Below, in pieces: positions 10,525 to 19,478 of a stretch of 64,000 nucleotides of DNA. Numbering within the stretch: the stretch's first letter is position 1; each line of letters opens with the position of its first letter. Below the pieces are notes generated by a model. It saw only the letters and a program-made list of their open reading frames with translations. It did no database searches and was not told the origin of the DNA. The translations under genes and the position numbers were made by a program. The stretch is from Kocuria coralli (GTDB lineage Bacteria; Actinomycetota; Actinomycetes; Actinomycetales; Micrococcaceae). The DNA is taken from NCBI RefSeq assembly GCF_008831305.1, contig NZ_ML708619.1:63184-127183 (forward strand), written 5' to 3'.

Positions 10525-11457
10525 ATGAGCGAGAAGGACGAGGTGCGGGAGTTCCTGATCTCCCGCCGGGCGCAGGTGACGCCCGCCCAGGCGGGCCTTC
10601 CCGACCTGGGCGAGCAGAGACGCGTACCCGGCCTGCGCCGTGAGGAGGTCGCCGCTCTGGCCGGTGTGAGCACCGGTTACTACACGCGGCTGGAACGCGG
10701 CGGTATCCGGGGCGCGTCGGAGAGCGTGCTGAGCGCAGTCGCCAGGGCCCTCCAGCTGACGGACGTCGAGCGCGAGTACCTGCTCCGTCTCGCGCGGGCC
10801 GGCTCCCCGGGCCCCGATACCGCGGCGCAAGCGAGCCCTGCGGTGCGCCCTTCGCTGCGCCGCCTGGTGGACAGCATCGGCGTGCCCGCCATCGTGCAGA
10901 CACCGCGGCTGGACCTCGTGGCGGGCAACGCCCTGGCCCGAGCGCTGTTCGCCCCGGTCTTCGAGGACCCGCGCGGAGCGAACTTCGCCCGTTTCAACTA
11001 CCTCGATCCGCGGGCCAGGGACTTCTACGCCGACTGGCCCCTCGCGCGCCGCACCGGTGCGGCCATCCTGCGACTGGAGGCGGGGCGCAACCCCCTCGAC
11101 GACGAGCTGACGGCGCTGATCGGCGAGCTGTCGACCCTGAGCCCGTACTTCCGCGAGGACTGGGCCCGCCGGGACGTCCACGAGCACCGCACCGGCGTCA
11201 AGCACTTCGTCCACCCGCAGGTCGGCCGCCTCGAGATGATCTTCGAGGTCATGGAGACCCCGGGCGAGCCCGGCCACCGGCTCGTCACCTACGGCGCCGA
11301 ACCCGGCTCGGAGACAGCCGAGAAGCTCGCGATCCTCGGAAGCCTCTCGGCGGCACCGCGCCCGGACACAGGCCCGCACCCCGAGACCGACGCAGACGAC
11401 GTCGGACCCGCGGCCCAGGCGCACCCCCGTGAGCAGCAACGCAAGGAGAACCCATGA
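10525..11457 (+). CDS. XRE-family regulator with MmyB-like ligand-binding domain
   Basis: A 310-residue regulator. The N-terminal helix-turn-helix (PGLRREEVAALAGVSTGYYT, then RLERG) is the hallmark of the MmyB-like group. The C-terminal half (about 110-280; FNYLDPRARDFYADWP and the following residues) is the MLTR ligand-binding domain, which can bind fatty-acid-like ligands in solved members. TACGGT at 10512-10517 ends exactly 7 nt before the ATG at 10525; the GGAGGG in between is too close to act as a ribosome binding site, so a leaderless mRNA is likely. Its stop overlaps the epimerase-like gene start (ATGA). Such regulators usually control an adjacent NAD(P)-binding oxidoreductase, which fits here. 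Confidence 0.85.
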   Translation: MSEKDEVREFLISRRAQVTPAQAGLPDLGEQRRVPGLRREEVAALAGVSTGYYTRLERGGIRGASESVLSAVARALQLTDVEREYLLRLARAGSPGPDTAAQASPAVRPSLRRLVDSIGVPAIVQTPRLDLVAGNALARALFAPVFEDPRGANFARFNYLDPRARDFYADWPLARRTGAAILRLEAGRNPLDDELTALIGELSTLSPYFREDWARRDVHEHRTGVKHFVHPQVGRLEMIFEVMETPGEPGHRLVTYGAEPGSETAEKLAILGSLSAAPRPDTGPHPETDADDVGPAAQAHPREQQRKENP

Positions 11458-12431
11458 AGATCGTCGTCATCGGCGGAAGCGGCCACATCGGCTCCTTCCT
11501 CGTCCCGCGTCTCGTGCGCGCAGGCCATCGGGTGGTCAGCATGACCCGCTCCGGCGGCACCGGCTACAGCGATGCTCCCGAGTGGGAGAGGGTGCAGCAC
11601 GTCGCCGTCGACCGGCAGCGCCAGGATGCCGACGGCGCCTTCGGGCGGTCCGTCGCAGAGCTCGAGCCCGACGTCGTCGTCGACCTCGTCTGCTTCACCC
11701 TGGACTCCGCGACCGCGCTCGTCGAGTCGCTGCGGGACAAGACCGCGCACCTGCTGCACTGCGGGTCGATCTGGCGCTACGGACCCAGCCGCAAGCTCCC
11801 GATCGTGGAAGGATCCGACTCGGCCGGCGCGCCGTTCGACGAGTACGGGATCCAGAAGGCCGCGATCGCGCGGATGCTCCAGGAGGAGACGGCGTCGGGC
11901 GGGCTGGTGACGACGTCGGTTCATCCCGGCCACATCGTCGGACCCGGGTGGCAGCCGATCGGCCCCCTCGGCAACTTCGACCCCGGCGTGTGGGCCGTCC
12001 TGTCCGCGGGTGGCTCGGTCCCCGTCCCCGGTAGCGGCGCCGAGATGATGCACCACGTCCACGCCGACGACGTGGCCCAGATGTTCGAGCTGGCGATCCG
12101 CCACCGAGAGGCCGCCGCGGGAGAGGACTTCAACGCCGTCGCGCCGACCGCGCTGAGCGTGCGCGGCTATATCGAGATCGCCTCGGGCTGGTTCGGGCAG
12201 TCCGCGACGCTGGAGAGCATCACCTGGGACGAATACCGGCAGCTCACCACCCCGGAGTACGCCGACGCGAGCTGGGGCCATCTGCATCGCAGCCAGGTCT
12301 TCTCGATCGAGAAGGCCAAGGGACTGCTCGGTTACGCGCCGGCATACGAGCCCGAGCAGGCCGTCCTCGAATCCATCCGCTGGCTGATCGACCACGACCG
12401 CCTCGAGGTCGCTCAGCCCCTCCGCGCCTGA
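11454..12431 (+). CDS. NAD-dependent epimerase/dehydratase-family protein
   Basis: A 325-residue extended short-chain dehydrogenase. The Rossmann motif GGSGHIG is at residues 7-13 (IVVIGGSGHIGSFLVPRL), and YGIQK supplies the Tyr-x3-Lys catalytic pair. Substrate is unknown; the family covers nucleotide-sugar epimerases, reductases and mRNA-binding relatives. AAGGAG precedes the ATG, which overlaps the regulator stop by 4 nt, so the two genes form an operon. The pair lies between pdxS and pdxT but has no evident link to vitamin B6. Confidence 0.8.
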   Translation: MKIVVIGGSGHIGSFLVPRLVRAGHRVVSMTRSGGTGYSDAPEWERVQHVAVDRQRQDADGAFGRSVAELEPDVVVDLVCFTLDSATALVESLRDKTAHLLHCGSIWRYGPSRKLPIVEGSDSAGAPFDEYGIQKAAIARMLQEETASGGLVTTSVHPGHIVGPGWQPIGPLGNFDPGVWAVLSAGGSVPVPGSGAEMMHHVHADDVAQMFELAIRHREAAAGEDFNAVAPTALSVRGYIEIASGWFGQSATLESITWDEYRQLTTPEYADASWGHLHRSQVFSIEKAKGLLGYAPAYEPEQAVLESIRWLIDHDRLEVAQPLRA

Positions 12432-12483
12432 GGGCGCGGTTGCTGCGCGTCCGGCGGCTGGATACGGCTATATCCTGAACGGC

Positions 12484-13128
12484 ATGTCCATCCTCACGAC
12501 GGCACCCGCCCCTCGGATCGCCGTCCTGGCGCTGCAGGGCGGGGTGGCCGAGCACGTCGCCATGCTCGAGTCCCTGGGCGCGGAAGCCCTGGTGGTCCGC
12601 TCGCCGCGATCCCTGGCCGCAGCGGCGGCCGACGGGCTGGTCCTGCCCGGAGGGGAGTCCTCGACCGTGGACCGGCTGCTGCGCCGCTTCGGCATGCGCG
12701 AGCCCCTCATCGAACTGCTGGACGGCGGATTACCGGTGCTCGGGACCTGCGCTGGGCTGATCACGCTGGCCGAGGTGATCCGCGACCCCGCCCCCGGGCA
12801 GCAATCACTGGGCCTCATCCCCATGACCGTGCGGCGCAATGCGTTCGGCCGGCAGGTCGACTCCGCCACGGAGACGCTGGACTCGGCACTCGGCCCCGTG
12901 AAGGCGGCGTTCATCCGCGCCCCCGAGGTGGTCTCCGTGCGGGCAGGCGTCGAGATCCTCGCCCGGCGCGGGACGGGCGTGGACGGCGACGGCCCGATCG
13001 TGGCGGTCGGAACCGGTCAGGCCATCGCGCTGTCCTTCCACCCCGAGCTGACGGGGGACACCACATTCCACGGGGAGTTCCTGCGGCGGGTGAGGGCGGC
13101 GAAGCTGGACGGTGTCCAGGGCCGCTGA
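12484..13128 (+). CDS. pdxT: Pyridoxal 5'-phosphate synthase, glutaminase subunit PdxT
   Basis: PdxT (214 residues) hydrolyses glutamine and channels ammonia to PdxS. The class I-type glutaminase fold shows LALQGGVAEH, LVLPGGESSTV, the nucleophile C89 in LGTCAGLI, and the His-x-Glu of the triad in LSFHPELTGD. TATCCT at 12471-12476 ends 7 nt before the ATG and there is no Shine-Dalgarno sequence, pointing to its own leaderless transcript. In most bacteria pdxS and pdxT are adjacent; here a regulator-epimerase pair separates them. Confidence 0.95.
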   Translation: MSILTTAPAPRIAVLALQGGVAEHVAMLESLGAEALVVRSPRSLAAAAADGLVLPGGESSTVDRLLRRFGMREPLIELLDGGLPVLGTCAGLITLAEVIRDPAPGQQSLGLIPMTVRRNAFGRQVDSATETLDSALGPVKAAFIRAPEVVSVRAGVEILARRGTGVDGDGPIVAVGTGQAIALSFHPELTGDTTFHGEFLRRVRAAKLDGVQGR

Positions 13129-13143
13129 ACGCCGGTCAGGCCA

Positions 13144-14325
13144 TCACCGGACGGCTGCGGTCAGTCGCCGGATCCCTTCGTCGATCCGTTCCGGGGAGAC
13201 GCCGGAGTAGGCCACCCGCACGGCATCCGACGATCGTCCGTCGGCATAACACGCGGCCCCGGGCACGATCACCACGCCCTCCGCGATCCCGCGCCGGAGG
13301 ATGTCCCCCAGCTCCGTTCCCGGGAACCGGACCCAGGTGAAGAACCCTCCGCTCGGTTCGGTCCACTCGGCGCGGTCGCCCAGGTGGGCGGCCAGGGCCG
13401 CCGTCGCGGCCTCCGCCCGCTCGCGGTAGAGCGCGATCGTCTCGTCCAGGACCACGGGCCACTGCGGTGAGCCCAGCCAGGCCACGGTCAGCTCCTGCGA
13501 CAGGACGGAGGGATGGATCAGCACGGCCTCCGCGGCGATCTGCATCCGGGCCCTCACCTGCGCGGGGGCGACGGCCCACCCCACTCGCAGGCCGGGCGAG
13601 AAGATCTTGGACGCGCTGCCCAGATGGATCACGTTCTCCGGATCCAGCGAGTGCAGGGTGGGGGCCGCGGCAGCCGAGCGGTCGAAACCCAGCATTCCGT
13701 ACGGGTCGTCCTCGACCACCAGGACTCCGCGGGAGGCGCAGACCTCGACCAGCGCCCGCCGCCGCTCGGCCGGCAGGGTGACCCCGGTGGGGTTCTGGTG
13801 CGTGGGAACCGTGTAGAGGAACGGCACGCGCCGCCCCTCGGCGGCGAGCTGATCCAGGGCCCTCGCGACCTCGTCGGGGTCCAGGCCCTCCCGGTCGATA
13901 TCGACGTGGCGGACCTCGACCTCATAGCTGCCGAAGACGCCCAGGGCGCCCACATAGGTCGGCCCCTCGGCGAGCACTACGTCCCGGGGGTTGCAGTACA
14001 GCTTGGTCACCAGGTCCAGCCCCGCCTGGGACCCGGCCAGCGGCTGGACCTCGGCCTGGGTGATGGCCGAACCGCGCCGGGCCATGAGCTCGACCACCAG
14101 TGCCCGCAGCGATTCCGTGCCCGCCCCGGAGCCGTACTGCAGGATCTCCGGGCCGCGGTCGGCCAGCAGTGACGACGCCAGATCCGCGATCGAGCCCCCG
14201 GGCAGCAGGCTCAGGTCCGGGTTGCCGCCCGCCAGCGAGACCACCGCGGGATCCAGGGCGGTCTCGAACACGGTCCGGACCGGTGACGGGCGGAATTCGG
14301 AGGCCCGATCGGCGAAACCCGTCAT
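13144..14325 (-). CDS. Class I/II PLP-dependent aminotransferase (candidate arginine transaminase)
   Basis: A 393-residue fold-type I aminotransferase of the 2-aminoadipate/MocR-like group. PLP lysine K240 lies in [30 protein letters not shown] and [10 protein letters not shown] are further cofactor segments. Its ATG overlaps the stop of the ureohydrolase gene (ATGA), so the two are translationally coupled. Such coupling to a guanidinobutyrase-like enzyme, with a 2-keto-acid decarboxylase and aldehyde dehydrogenase close by, suggests arginine to 2-ketoarginine (5-guanidino-2-oxopentanoate), as done by AruH in Pseudomonas. Substrate is inferred from context only; GABA or a branched amino acid are alternatives. 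Confidence 0.75.
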   Translation of the reverse strand: MTGFADRASEFRPSPVRTVFETALDPAVVSLAGGNPDLSLLPGGSIADLASSLLADRGPEILQYGSGAGTESLRALVVELMARRGSAITQAEVQPLAGSQAGLDLVTKLYCNPRDVVLAEGPTYVGALGVFGSYEVEVRHVDIDREGLDPDEVARALDQLAAEGRRVPFLYTVPTHQNPTGVTLPAERRRALVEVCASRGVLVVEDDPYGMLGFDRSAAAAPTLHSLDPENVIHLGSASKIFSPGLRVGWAVAPAQVRARMQIAAEAVLIHPSVLSQELTVAWLGSPQWPVVLDETIALYRERAEAATAALAAHLGDRAEWTEPSGGFFTWVRFPGTELGDILRRGIAEGVVIVPGAACYADGRSSDAVRVAYSGVSPERIDEGIRRLTAAVR

Positions 14326-15359
14326 CGAGCCTCTCCGTAGGCGTTCCCGCTGATCCCGTACGCCGGACCGCCGGGTGCCGCCCCGGGGCCGAGCGCCACC
14401 AGGGTGATCATCTCGTACACCACGTGGGCCGCGGCGGTCCCCGTCAGCTCGGCGTGGTCGTACGCGGGGGAGACCTCCACGACATCGCAGCCGACGATGT
14501 TCAGCCCGCGCAGTCCGCGCAGGATCTCCAGCACCTCGCGGCTGGTCATGCCGCCCGCCTCGGGAGTGCCCGTTCCGGGGGCGTGGGCCGGGTCCATCAC
14601 GTCGATGTCCAGGGAGACGTACAGCGGACGGTCGCCCACCTTCTCGCGCAGTACGGCGACCACGGCGTCCACGCCGCGGCGCATCACATCGGCCGAGGAG
14701 ACGATGCCGAAGCCGAAGCGCTCATCGTCCTCCAGGTCCTCCGGGCCGTACAGCGGCCCGCGGGTGCCCACGTGCATCACGGCCTCGGGATCGATCAGGC
14801 CTTCCTCGTGGGCGCGGCGGAAAGGGGTCCCGTGGGTGTACTCGGCGCCGAAGTAGGTGTCCCAGGTGTCCAGGTGGGCATCGAAGTGCAGCAGCGCCAC
14901 GGGCCCGTGGACCGCGTGGTTGGCGCGCAGCAGCGGCAGGGCGATGGTGTGGTCGCCGCCGATGGTCACCAGCCTGGAACCGGCGGACATCAGTTCCGAG
15001 GCTCCGGCGGCGATGGACTCGATGGCCTCCCCGATATCGAACGGATTGCCGATCAGGTCCCCGGCGTCGGCCACCTGGCACAAGGCGAAGGGGGATGCCG
15101 ACTGGGCCGGGTTGAACGGCCGCAGCAGCCGCGAGGACTCGCGCACGTGGTTCGGGCCGAACCGCGCCCCGGAGCGGTAGGAGACCCCGGCGTCGAATGG
15201 CACGCCCAGGACGGCGATGTCAGTCTTCTCCACCTGGTCGGTGCGCGGAAGGCGGGCGAAGGTACCCGTTCCCGCCCAGCGAGGGGTCTTGGCGGCGTTG
15301 ACGGGGCCGATCAGCTGACGCCCGTCGGGGCCTGTCCGGATGACGCGTTCAGGGTCCAT
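14322..15359 (-). CDS. Ureohydrolase, agmatinase/guanidinobutyrase family
   Basis: A 345-residue Mn-dependent ureohydrolase that would split urea off a guanidino compound. The metal ligands are visible: H137 in [10 protein letters not shown]160/H162/D164 in [10 protein letters not shown], and D251/D253 in [16 protein letters not shown]. It is annotated in this family as agmatinase (SpeB), but no arginine decarboxylase is near, while a urea transporter, urease and an AruH/AruI-like set are. 4-Guanidinobutyrate is therefore my preferred substrate (product GABA). The ATG at 15359 has GAGGAAGAG just upstream; an in-frame extension to 15473 looks non-coding. It lies 95 nt after the XRE-cupin regulator and is coupled to the aminotransferase. 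Confidence 0.85.
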   Translation of the reverse strand: MDPERVIRTGPDGRQLIGPVNAAKTPRWAGTGTFARLPRTDQVEKTDIAVLGVPFDAGVSYRSGARFGPNHVRESSRLLRPFNPAQSASPFALCQVADAGDLIGNPFDIGEAIESIAAGASELMSAGSRLVTIGGDHTIALPLLRANHAVHGPVALLHFDAHLDTWDTYFGAEYTHGTPFRRAHEEGLIDPEAVMHVGTRGPLYGPEDLEDDERFGFGIVSSADVMRRGVDAVVAVLREKVGDRPLYVSLDIDVMDPAHAPGTGTPEAGGMTSREVLEILRGLRGLNIVGCDVVEVSPAYDHAELTGTAAAHVVYEMITLVALGPGAAPGGPAYGISGNAYGEAR

Positions 15360-15454
15360 TGCTCTCTTCCTCTGACTTCCTGACTCGTGATCGCCGGCGT
15401 CTGTGCCGGCGATCGGGGTCCTCTTCGTACGGTCATGGCTCATACGGCCCTGAC

Positions 15455-16021
15455 TCAGGTGGTCATGACCCACAGCACCACGGCCTCATCGTCGCCCGGA
15501 TTCTCCCAGCCGTGGGGCTCGGAGCCGGGAAAGCTCACGGTGTCACCCGGCTCCAGCTCGAGACGCAGGTCCGGGGTGGTGATCACGAACCGCCCGGAGA
15601 TCACGTGCAGGGCCTCGTGGCGGCAGTCCATGCTGTACAGCTCGTTCTCGCTGTGCCCGCCGGGCTCTACGACGGCCCGCAGGATCTGCAGTTCGCGCTG
15701 ACCGGCCGGGGTGACCAGGTGCTCCCTGATCCCGTGGCCGCCCAGGTCCACCTCGGGGGCCCGGGCCAGCCGCACCACCTCGATCGGGGACTCGGGGGCG
15801 AACAGCTCGCCGACCTCGACCCGCAGCACCCGGCACAGCCGGACCAGGGCATCCACGGACGGCGAGGTCAGATCCCTCTCTACCCGGGAGACGAACCCCT
15901 TGGAGAGTCCCGCGGCAGCCCCGAGCTGGTCGATCGTCATGTGATTGCGACGGCGGAGGTTGCGCAGCCGTGGCCCGATATGCGGGTCTCCGGTGCCGCT
16001 GTGCACCGGTAAGGCCTTCAT
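15455..16021 (-). CDS. XRE-cupin transcriptional regulator (PuuR-like architecture)
   Basis: A 188-residue regulator. The helix-turn-helix is at about residues 17-70 ([20 protein letters not shown], then [13 protein letters not shown]). A cupin_2 sensor domain follows at 115-186 ([16 protein letters not shown] ... EPHGWENPG). PuuR, the polyamine/GABA-pathway repressor, has this layout. GGAGGT sits 5 nt before the ATG. It is divergent from the symporter gene and upstream of the ureohydrolase and aminotransferase on its own strand, so it most likely governs both directions through the shared 243-bp gap. The inducer is unknown; a guanidino compound or GABA-related molecule is plausible. Confidence 0.85.
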   Translation of the reverse strand: MKALPVHSGTGDPHIGPRLRNLRRRNHMTIDQLGAAAGLSKGFVSRVERDLTSPSVDALVRLCRVLRVEVGELFAPESPIEVVRLARAPEVDLGGHGIREHLVTPAGQRELQILRAVVEPGGHSENELYSMDCRHEALHVISGRFVITTPDLRLELEPGDTVSFPGSEPHGWENPGDDEAVVLWVMTT

Positions 16022-16163
16022 GGACTACCTCCGGCGGGACTCGGGGCACGGGTTCAGCCGTAGGCCCATGCGGGAGCGGTCAGGGGCGGCTTCGCCGAAG
16101 GTTTTACACGTTCGACATCGGCCGCCCCTGTTCTATCGCTCACACTGTACCTAAACTCAGAGA

Positions 16164-16192
16164 CAACTTTTGTTTCGCTTTGATCAACTTTT
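16164..16192. promoter_or_regulatory. Direct repeat CAACTTTT, candidate XRE-cupin operator
   Basis: CAACTTTT occurs at 16164-16171 and 16185-16192, exactly 21 bp (two helical turns) apart, in an AT-rich island between the divergent regulator and symporter. The first copy lies within ACAACTTTTGTTTC, which is partly palindromic. Assigned to the adjacent regulator by position only. Confidence 0.4.
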
Positions 16193-16264
16193 CGTCCATG
16201 GACGGGTTGCAGCGGACAGCGTCCGGGGATCCAGGTCCTCACCCGATTCGGAGGAGACGTCACC

Positions 16265-17764
16265 ATGAACGTCGCGATCATCGTCCTGTACCTCATCGCC
16301 ATGGTGGCGGTGGGACTCTGGGCCGCCCGCCGCGCGGCCAGTACCGAGGATTTCCGCGTGGCCGGACGAAGGCTCGGCCCGTTCTTCTACACGGGCACCA
16401 TGGCCGCCGTCGTCCTGGGCGGTGCCTCCACCGTGGGCGGGATCGGCCTGGGCTACACCTACGGCATCTCCGGCATGTGGCTGGTCATGGCGATCGCCTC
16501 GGGGCTGCTGGTGCTGAGCCTGGTGTTCGCGGGCCGGATCACCAGGCTCAAGATCTACACGGTCTCCCAGATGCTCGGCCTGCGCTACGGGGAGGGCATC
16601 GCATCACGGGTGTCCTCCGTGGTCATGCTCGCCTACACCCTGATGCTGGCGGTCACCTCCACCTCGGCCTACGCCTCGATCTTCTCCGTGCTGCTGCCCA
16701 TCGACCGCACCGGGGCGATCCTGCTCGGGGGAGCGGTGGTCGTGGCCTACTCCGCCCTGGGCGGCATGTGGTCGATCACGCTGACGGACATGATGCAGTT
16801 CATCTTCATGACCGTGGGGATCTTCCTGATCCTGCTCCCGTTCTCGCTCTACGCGGCAGGGGGCTGGGCTGGAATGAACGAGCGCCTGGACGCGACGTTC
16901 TTCTCCGCCGGATCCATGGGCTTCCAGTCGATCATCACCATGTTCGTGGTCTACGGCTTCGGCATGCTGATCGGCCAGGACATCTGGCAGCGCGTCTTCA
17001 CGGCGCGCTCTCCGGAGGTCTCGCGGTGGGGCGGCACGGTTTCCGCTGTCTACGTGGGCCTGTTCGGCCTCGCCGGGGCGATCATCGGCACCGCCGCGGC
17101 GGCGGTCCTGCCCGTCCTGGAGAACTCCGACGACGCTTTCGCCCTGATGGCGCAGGACCATGTCCCCGCCGGCCTGGGCGGCGTGGTGCTGGCTGCGGGA
17201 GTGGCCGCGATGATGTCCACCGCCTCGGGTGCCCTGATCGCCTCCGCCACCGTGGCCCGCGTGGACGTGGTGCCGCTGTTCAAGAGCCTGGTCACCAAGC
17301 AGGACGACTCGCGCCCGTCCTTGACGGGTGACCGGGTCTACCTCCTGACCTTCGGTGTGGTGGTCACCATCTTCTCGGTCCTGGTGCCGGACGTGGTGAC
17401 CGCGCTGACCATCGCCTACGACCTGCTCGTGGGCGGGCTGCTCGTCGCGATCCTGGGCGGCCTGATCTGGCGCCGGGGCAACTCCTACGGCGCTGCGTGG
17501 TCCATCGTGTCCGGCTCCGTGGGCGTGGTGACCGGCATGGCGGTGTTCGGGGTCATGGCCAATGCGCCGATCTACATCGGTCTGGGCGTATCCGCGGTGG
17601 TGTACGTGGTGGTCTCCCTGGCCACTCGTCCCACGCAGGGCGCGGTCCTGCATGCCTGGGACACGCGGCTGGCGGGACGTGGCACCGCCGGGGCGGGTGC
17701 GGGCGAGCCGGACCCGGCGGAGCGGGAGGCAGCGCAGAATCCGACGGCGGGCCCGACCCTGTGA
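16265..17764 (+). CDS. Sodium:solute symporter (SSS family)
   Basis: A 499-residue membrane transporter with about 13 hydrophobic segments. SSS-family features include ASTEDFRVAGRRLGPFF after TM1, GGASTVGGIGLGYTYG in TM2, and a cytosolic Pro/Ala-rich tail from about residue 465. It imports a solute with Na+; the substrate is not evident. Located between the XRE-cupin regulator and the aldehyde dehydrogenase/decarboxylase genes, it may bring in arginine, a guanidino acid or a polyamine. GGAG lies about 8 nt before the ATG. A perfect 14-bp hairpin just after the stop suggests transcription ends here. Confidence 0.88.
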   Translation: MNVAIIVLYLIAMVAVGLWAARRAASTEDFRVAGRRLGPFFYTGTMAAVVLGGASTVGGIGLGYTYGISGMWLVMAIASGLLVLSLVFAGRITRLKIYTVSQMLGLRYGEGIASRVSSVVMLAYTLMLAVTSTSAYASIFSVLLPIDRTGAILLGGAVVVAYSALGGMWSITLTDMMQFIFMTVGIFLILLPFSLYAAGGWAGMNERLDATFFSAGSMGFQSIITMFVVYGFGMLIGQDIWQRVFTARSPEVSRWGGTVSAVYVGLFGLAGAIIGTAAAAVLPVLENSDDAFALMAQDHVPAGLGGVVLAAGVAAMMSTASGALIASATVARVDVVPLFKSLVTKQDDSRPSLTGDRVYLLTFGVVVTIFSVLVPDVVTALTIAYDLLVGGLLVAILGGLIWRRGNSYGAAWSIVSGSVGVVTGMAVFGVMANAPIYIGLGVSAVVYVVVSLATRPTQGAVLHAWDTRLAGRGTAGAGAGEPDPAEREAAQNPTAGPTL

Positions 17765-17765
17765 T

Positions 17766-17794
17766 CCGGGCCGGATCGGACCGATCCGGCCCGG
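17766..17794 (+). terminator. Perfect 14-bp hairpin after the symporter
   Basis: Arms 17766-17779 and 17781-17794 are perfect complements around one central base, directly after the stop codon. The sequence has no U-tail. The near absence of a loop means it is also a DNA palindrome. Confidence 0.65.
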
Positions 17795-17957
17795 GGGAGG
17801 CGGCGCGGGCGACCCCTCGGCACTCTTCCTCGCAGCGAACGCCCCTGGCGGGAACGGCCCGTCGTATAGAACCATGGCATTCAAAGGCGAGGCGTGCCGT
17901 ACGCGCAGAGCGCGACGCCGCTGCCCTGAGCACTCCGACGACGACGAGGAGAGACAG

Positions 17958-19394
17958 ATGAGCGATGCACTGACCTTCAAGACCGTGAACCCGGCATCGG
18001 GCCAGACGGTGGCGGAGTACGACAACCTCACCGACGACCAGCTCGAAGAGGTCCTGGTCAAGTCCCAGGCCGGCTTCGCCGCATGGCAGGCCATGCCGAT
18101 CGAGGACCGAGCCGAGGTGGTGACCCACATCGCCGAGCTCTTCAAGAACCGCGCGGACGAGCTGGGCGCGATCGCCACCCGGGAGATGGGCAAGCCGCTG
18201 GGCGAATCGCGGGGGGAGGCCGAGTTCTGCGCGGAGATCTTCGACTACTACGCCAAGCAGGGCCCGGCCCTGGCCGCCGACCAGCCCATCAAGTCGACCG
18301 TCGAGGGCAGGGCCGTGATCCAGTCGCGGCCGATCGGCGCCCTGCTGGGGATCATGCCGTGGAACTACCCCTTCTACCAGGTGGCGCGTTTCGCCGCCCC
18401 GAACCTGATGCTGGGCAACGTCATCCTGCTCAAGCACGCCGAGTCCTGCCCTCAGGCCGCCCTGGCCATCGAGGAGATCATGCGGGAGGCCGGCCTGCCC
18501 GAGGGCGTATACCAGAACATCTTCGTCAGCCATGACCAGATCGAGCGGGTCATCGGGGATACCCGGGTGCAGGGCGTCTCCCTGACGGGCTCGGAGCGGG
18601 CAGGGGCCAAGGTGGCGGAGATCGCCGGGCGCAATCTCAAGAAGGTGGTCCTGGAGCTGGGCGGCTCGGACCCGTTCATCGTGCTGGACACGAAGGACGT
18701 CGCCGAGACCGCCAAGCTGGCCTTCGACACCCGGATCGAGAACACGGGCCAGGCCTGCAACTCCAACAAGCGGATCATCGTCTCCAGCGAGATCTACGAC
18801 GACTTCGTGGCCGAGGTGGTGCGCCTGACCGAGCAGCTGGAGCCCGCCGATCCCGCGGCGGAGAAGCCCAACACCTACGGACCGCTGTCCTCGCGCGCCG
18901 CAGCGGAGAAGCTGAACGAGCAGGTGCAGACCGCTGTCTCGGAGGGCGCGACGCTGCACGTGGGCGGTGAGCTGTCCGACGGGCCGGAGGCCTTCTTCAG
19001 CCCCGCCGTGCTGACCGACGTCGCCCCGGGCACCCAGGCCTACGAGGACGAGCTGTTCGGCCCGGTCATCGTGGTCTACGAGGTCGAGTCCGACGAAGAG
19101 GCGCTCGCCCTGGCCAACGACACCCCGTTCGGCCTGGGCGGCTCCGTGCACAGCACCGACGTCAAGCGGGCCGAGTCGATCGCCCAGCTGCTCGATGTCG
19201 GGATGAGCGCGGTCAACGCGCCGTCGGCCGAGACCGCCGAGATGCCCTTCGGCGGCGTCAAGCGGTCCGGCTACGGCCGCGAGCTCGGGCCGCTGGGAAT
19301 GGACGAGTTCGTCAACAAGCGCCTGCTGTTCATCGCGGGCCCGGAGGCGGATGCCGAGGACGACGCCGAGCATCCCGCCACCGCCGCGCAGTGA
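17958..19394 (+). CDS. NAD(P)-dependent aldehyde dehydrogenase (succinate-semialdehyde/guanidinobutyraldehyde type)
   Basis: A 478-residue aldehyde dehydrogenase. Key residues are N in MPWNYPFYQV, E233 in LELGGSDPF and the nucleophile C267 in NTGQACNSNKR; the C-terminal part has EMPFGGVKRSGYGREL. It is closest to succinate-semialdehyde dehydrogenases of the GabD/YneI type. With the neighbouring ketoacid decarboxylase and guanidinobutyrase-like enzyme it could oxidise 4-guanidinobutyraldehyde (KauB role); oxidation of succinate semialdehyde made from GABA is the alternative. GAGGAG precedes the ATG at 17958. A strong hairpin separates it from the next gene. Confidence 0.9.
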   Translation: MSDALTFKTVNPASGQTVAEYDNLTDDQLEEVLVKSQAGFAAWQAMPIEDRAEVVTHIAELFKNRADELGAIATREMGKPLGESRGEAEFCAEIFDYYAKQGPALAADQPIKSTVEGRAVIQSRPIGALLGIMPWNYPFYQVARFAAPNLMLGNVILLKHAESCPQAALAIEEIMREAGLPEGVYQNIFVSHDQIERVIGDTRVQGVSLTGSERAGAKVAEIAGRNLKKVVLELGGSDPFIVLDTKDVAETAKLAFDTRIENTGQACNSNKRIIVSSEIYDDFVAEVVRLTEQLEPADPAAEKPNTYGPLSSRAAAEKLNEQVQTAVSEGATLHVGGELSDGPEAFFSPAVLTDVAPGTQAYEDELFGPVIVVYEVESDEEALALANDTPFGLGGSVHSTDVKRAESIAQLLDVGMSAVNAPSAETAEMPFGGVKRSGYGRELGPLGMDEFVNKRLLFIAGPEADAEDDAEHPATAAQ

Positions 19395-19414
19395 CCTCCC
19401 AGCGGTAACCCTCC

Positions 19415-19448
19415 GAGGCTGGGCCCTCATGGCCGAGGGCCCAGCCTC
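19415..19448 (+). terminator. Perfect 14-bp hairpin between aldehyde dehydrogenase and decarboxylase genes
   Basis: Arms 19415-19428 and 19435-19448 pair perfectly around a 6-nt loop, 20 nt after the aldehyde dehydrogenase stop. There is only a short TT after the stem. It may end or attenuate transcription before the decarboxylase-like gene. Confidence 0.65.
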
Positions 19449-19478
19449 TTCAGCACTGCCCCACCGAAAGGACCAACC

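Noticed and set aside
14322-15359. Plain agmatinase (SpeB) acting in putrescine synthesis
   Set aside because: Not excluded by sequence, but no arginine decarboxylase or spermidine synthase is nearby, while the linked decarboxylase, aldehyde dehydrogenase and urease favour guanidinobutyrate.
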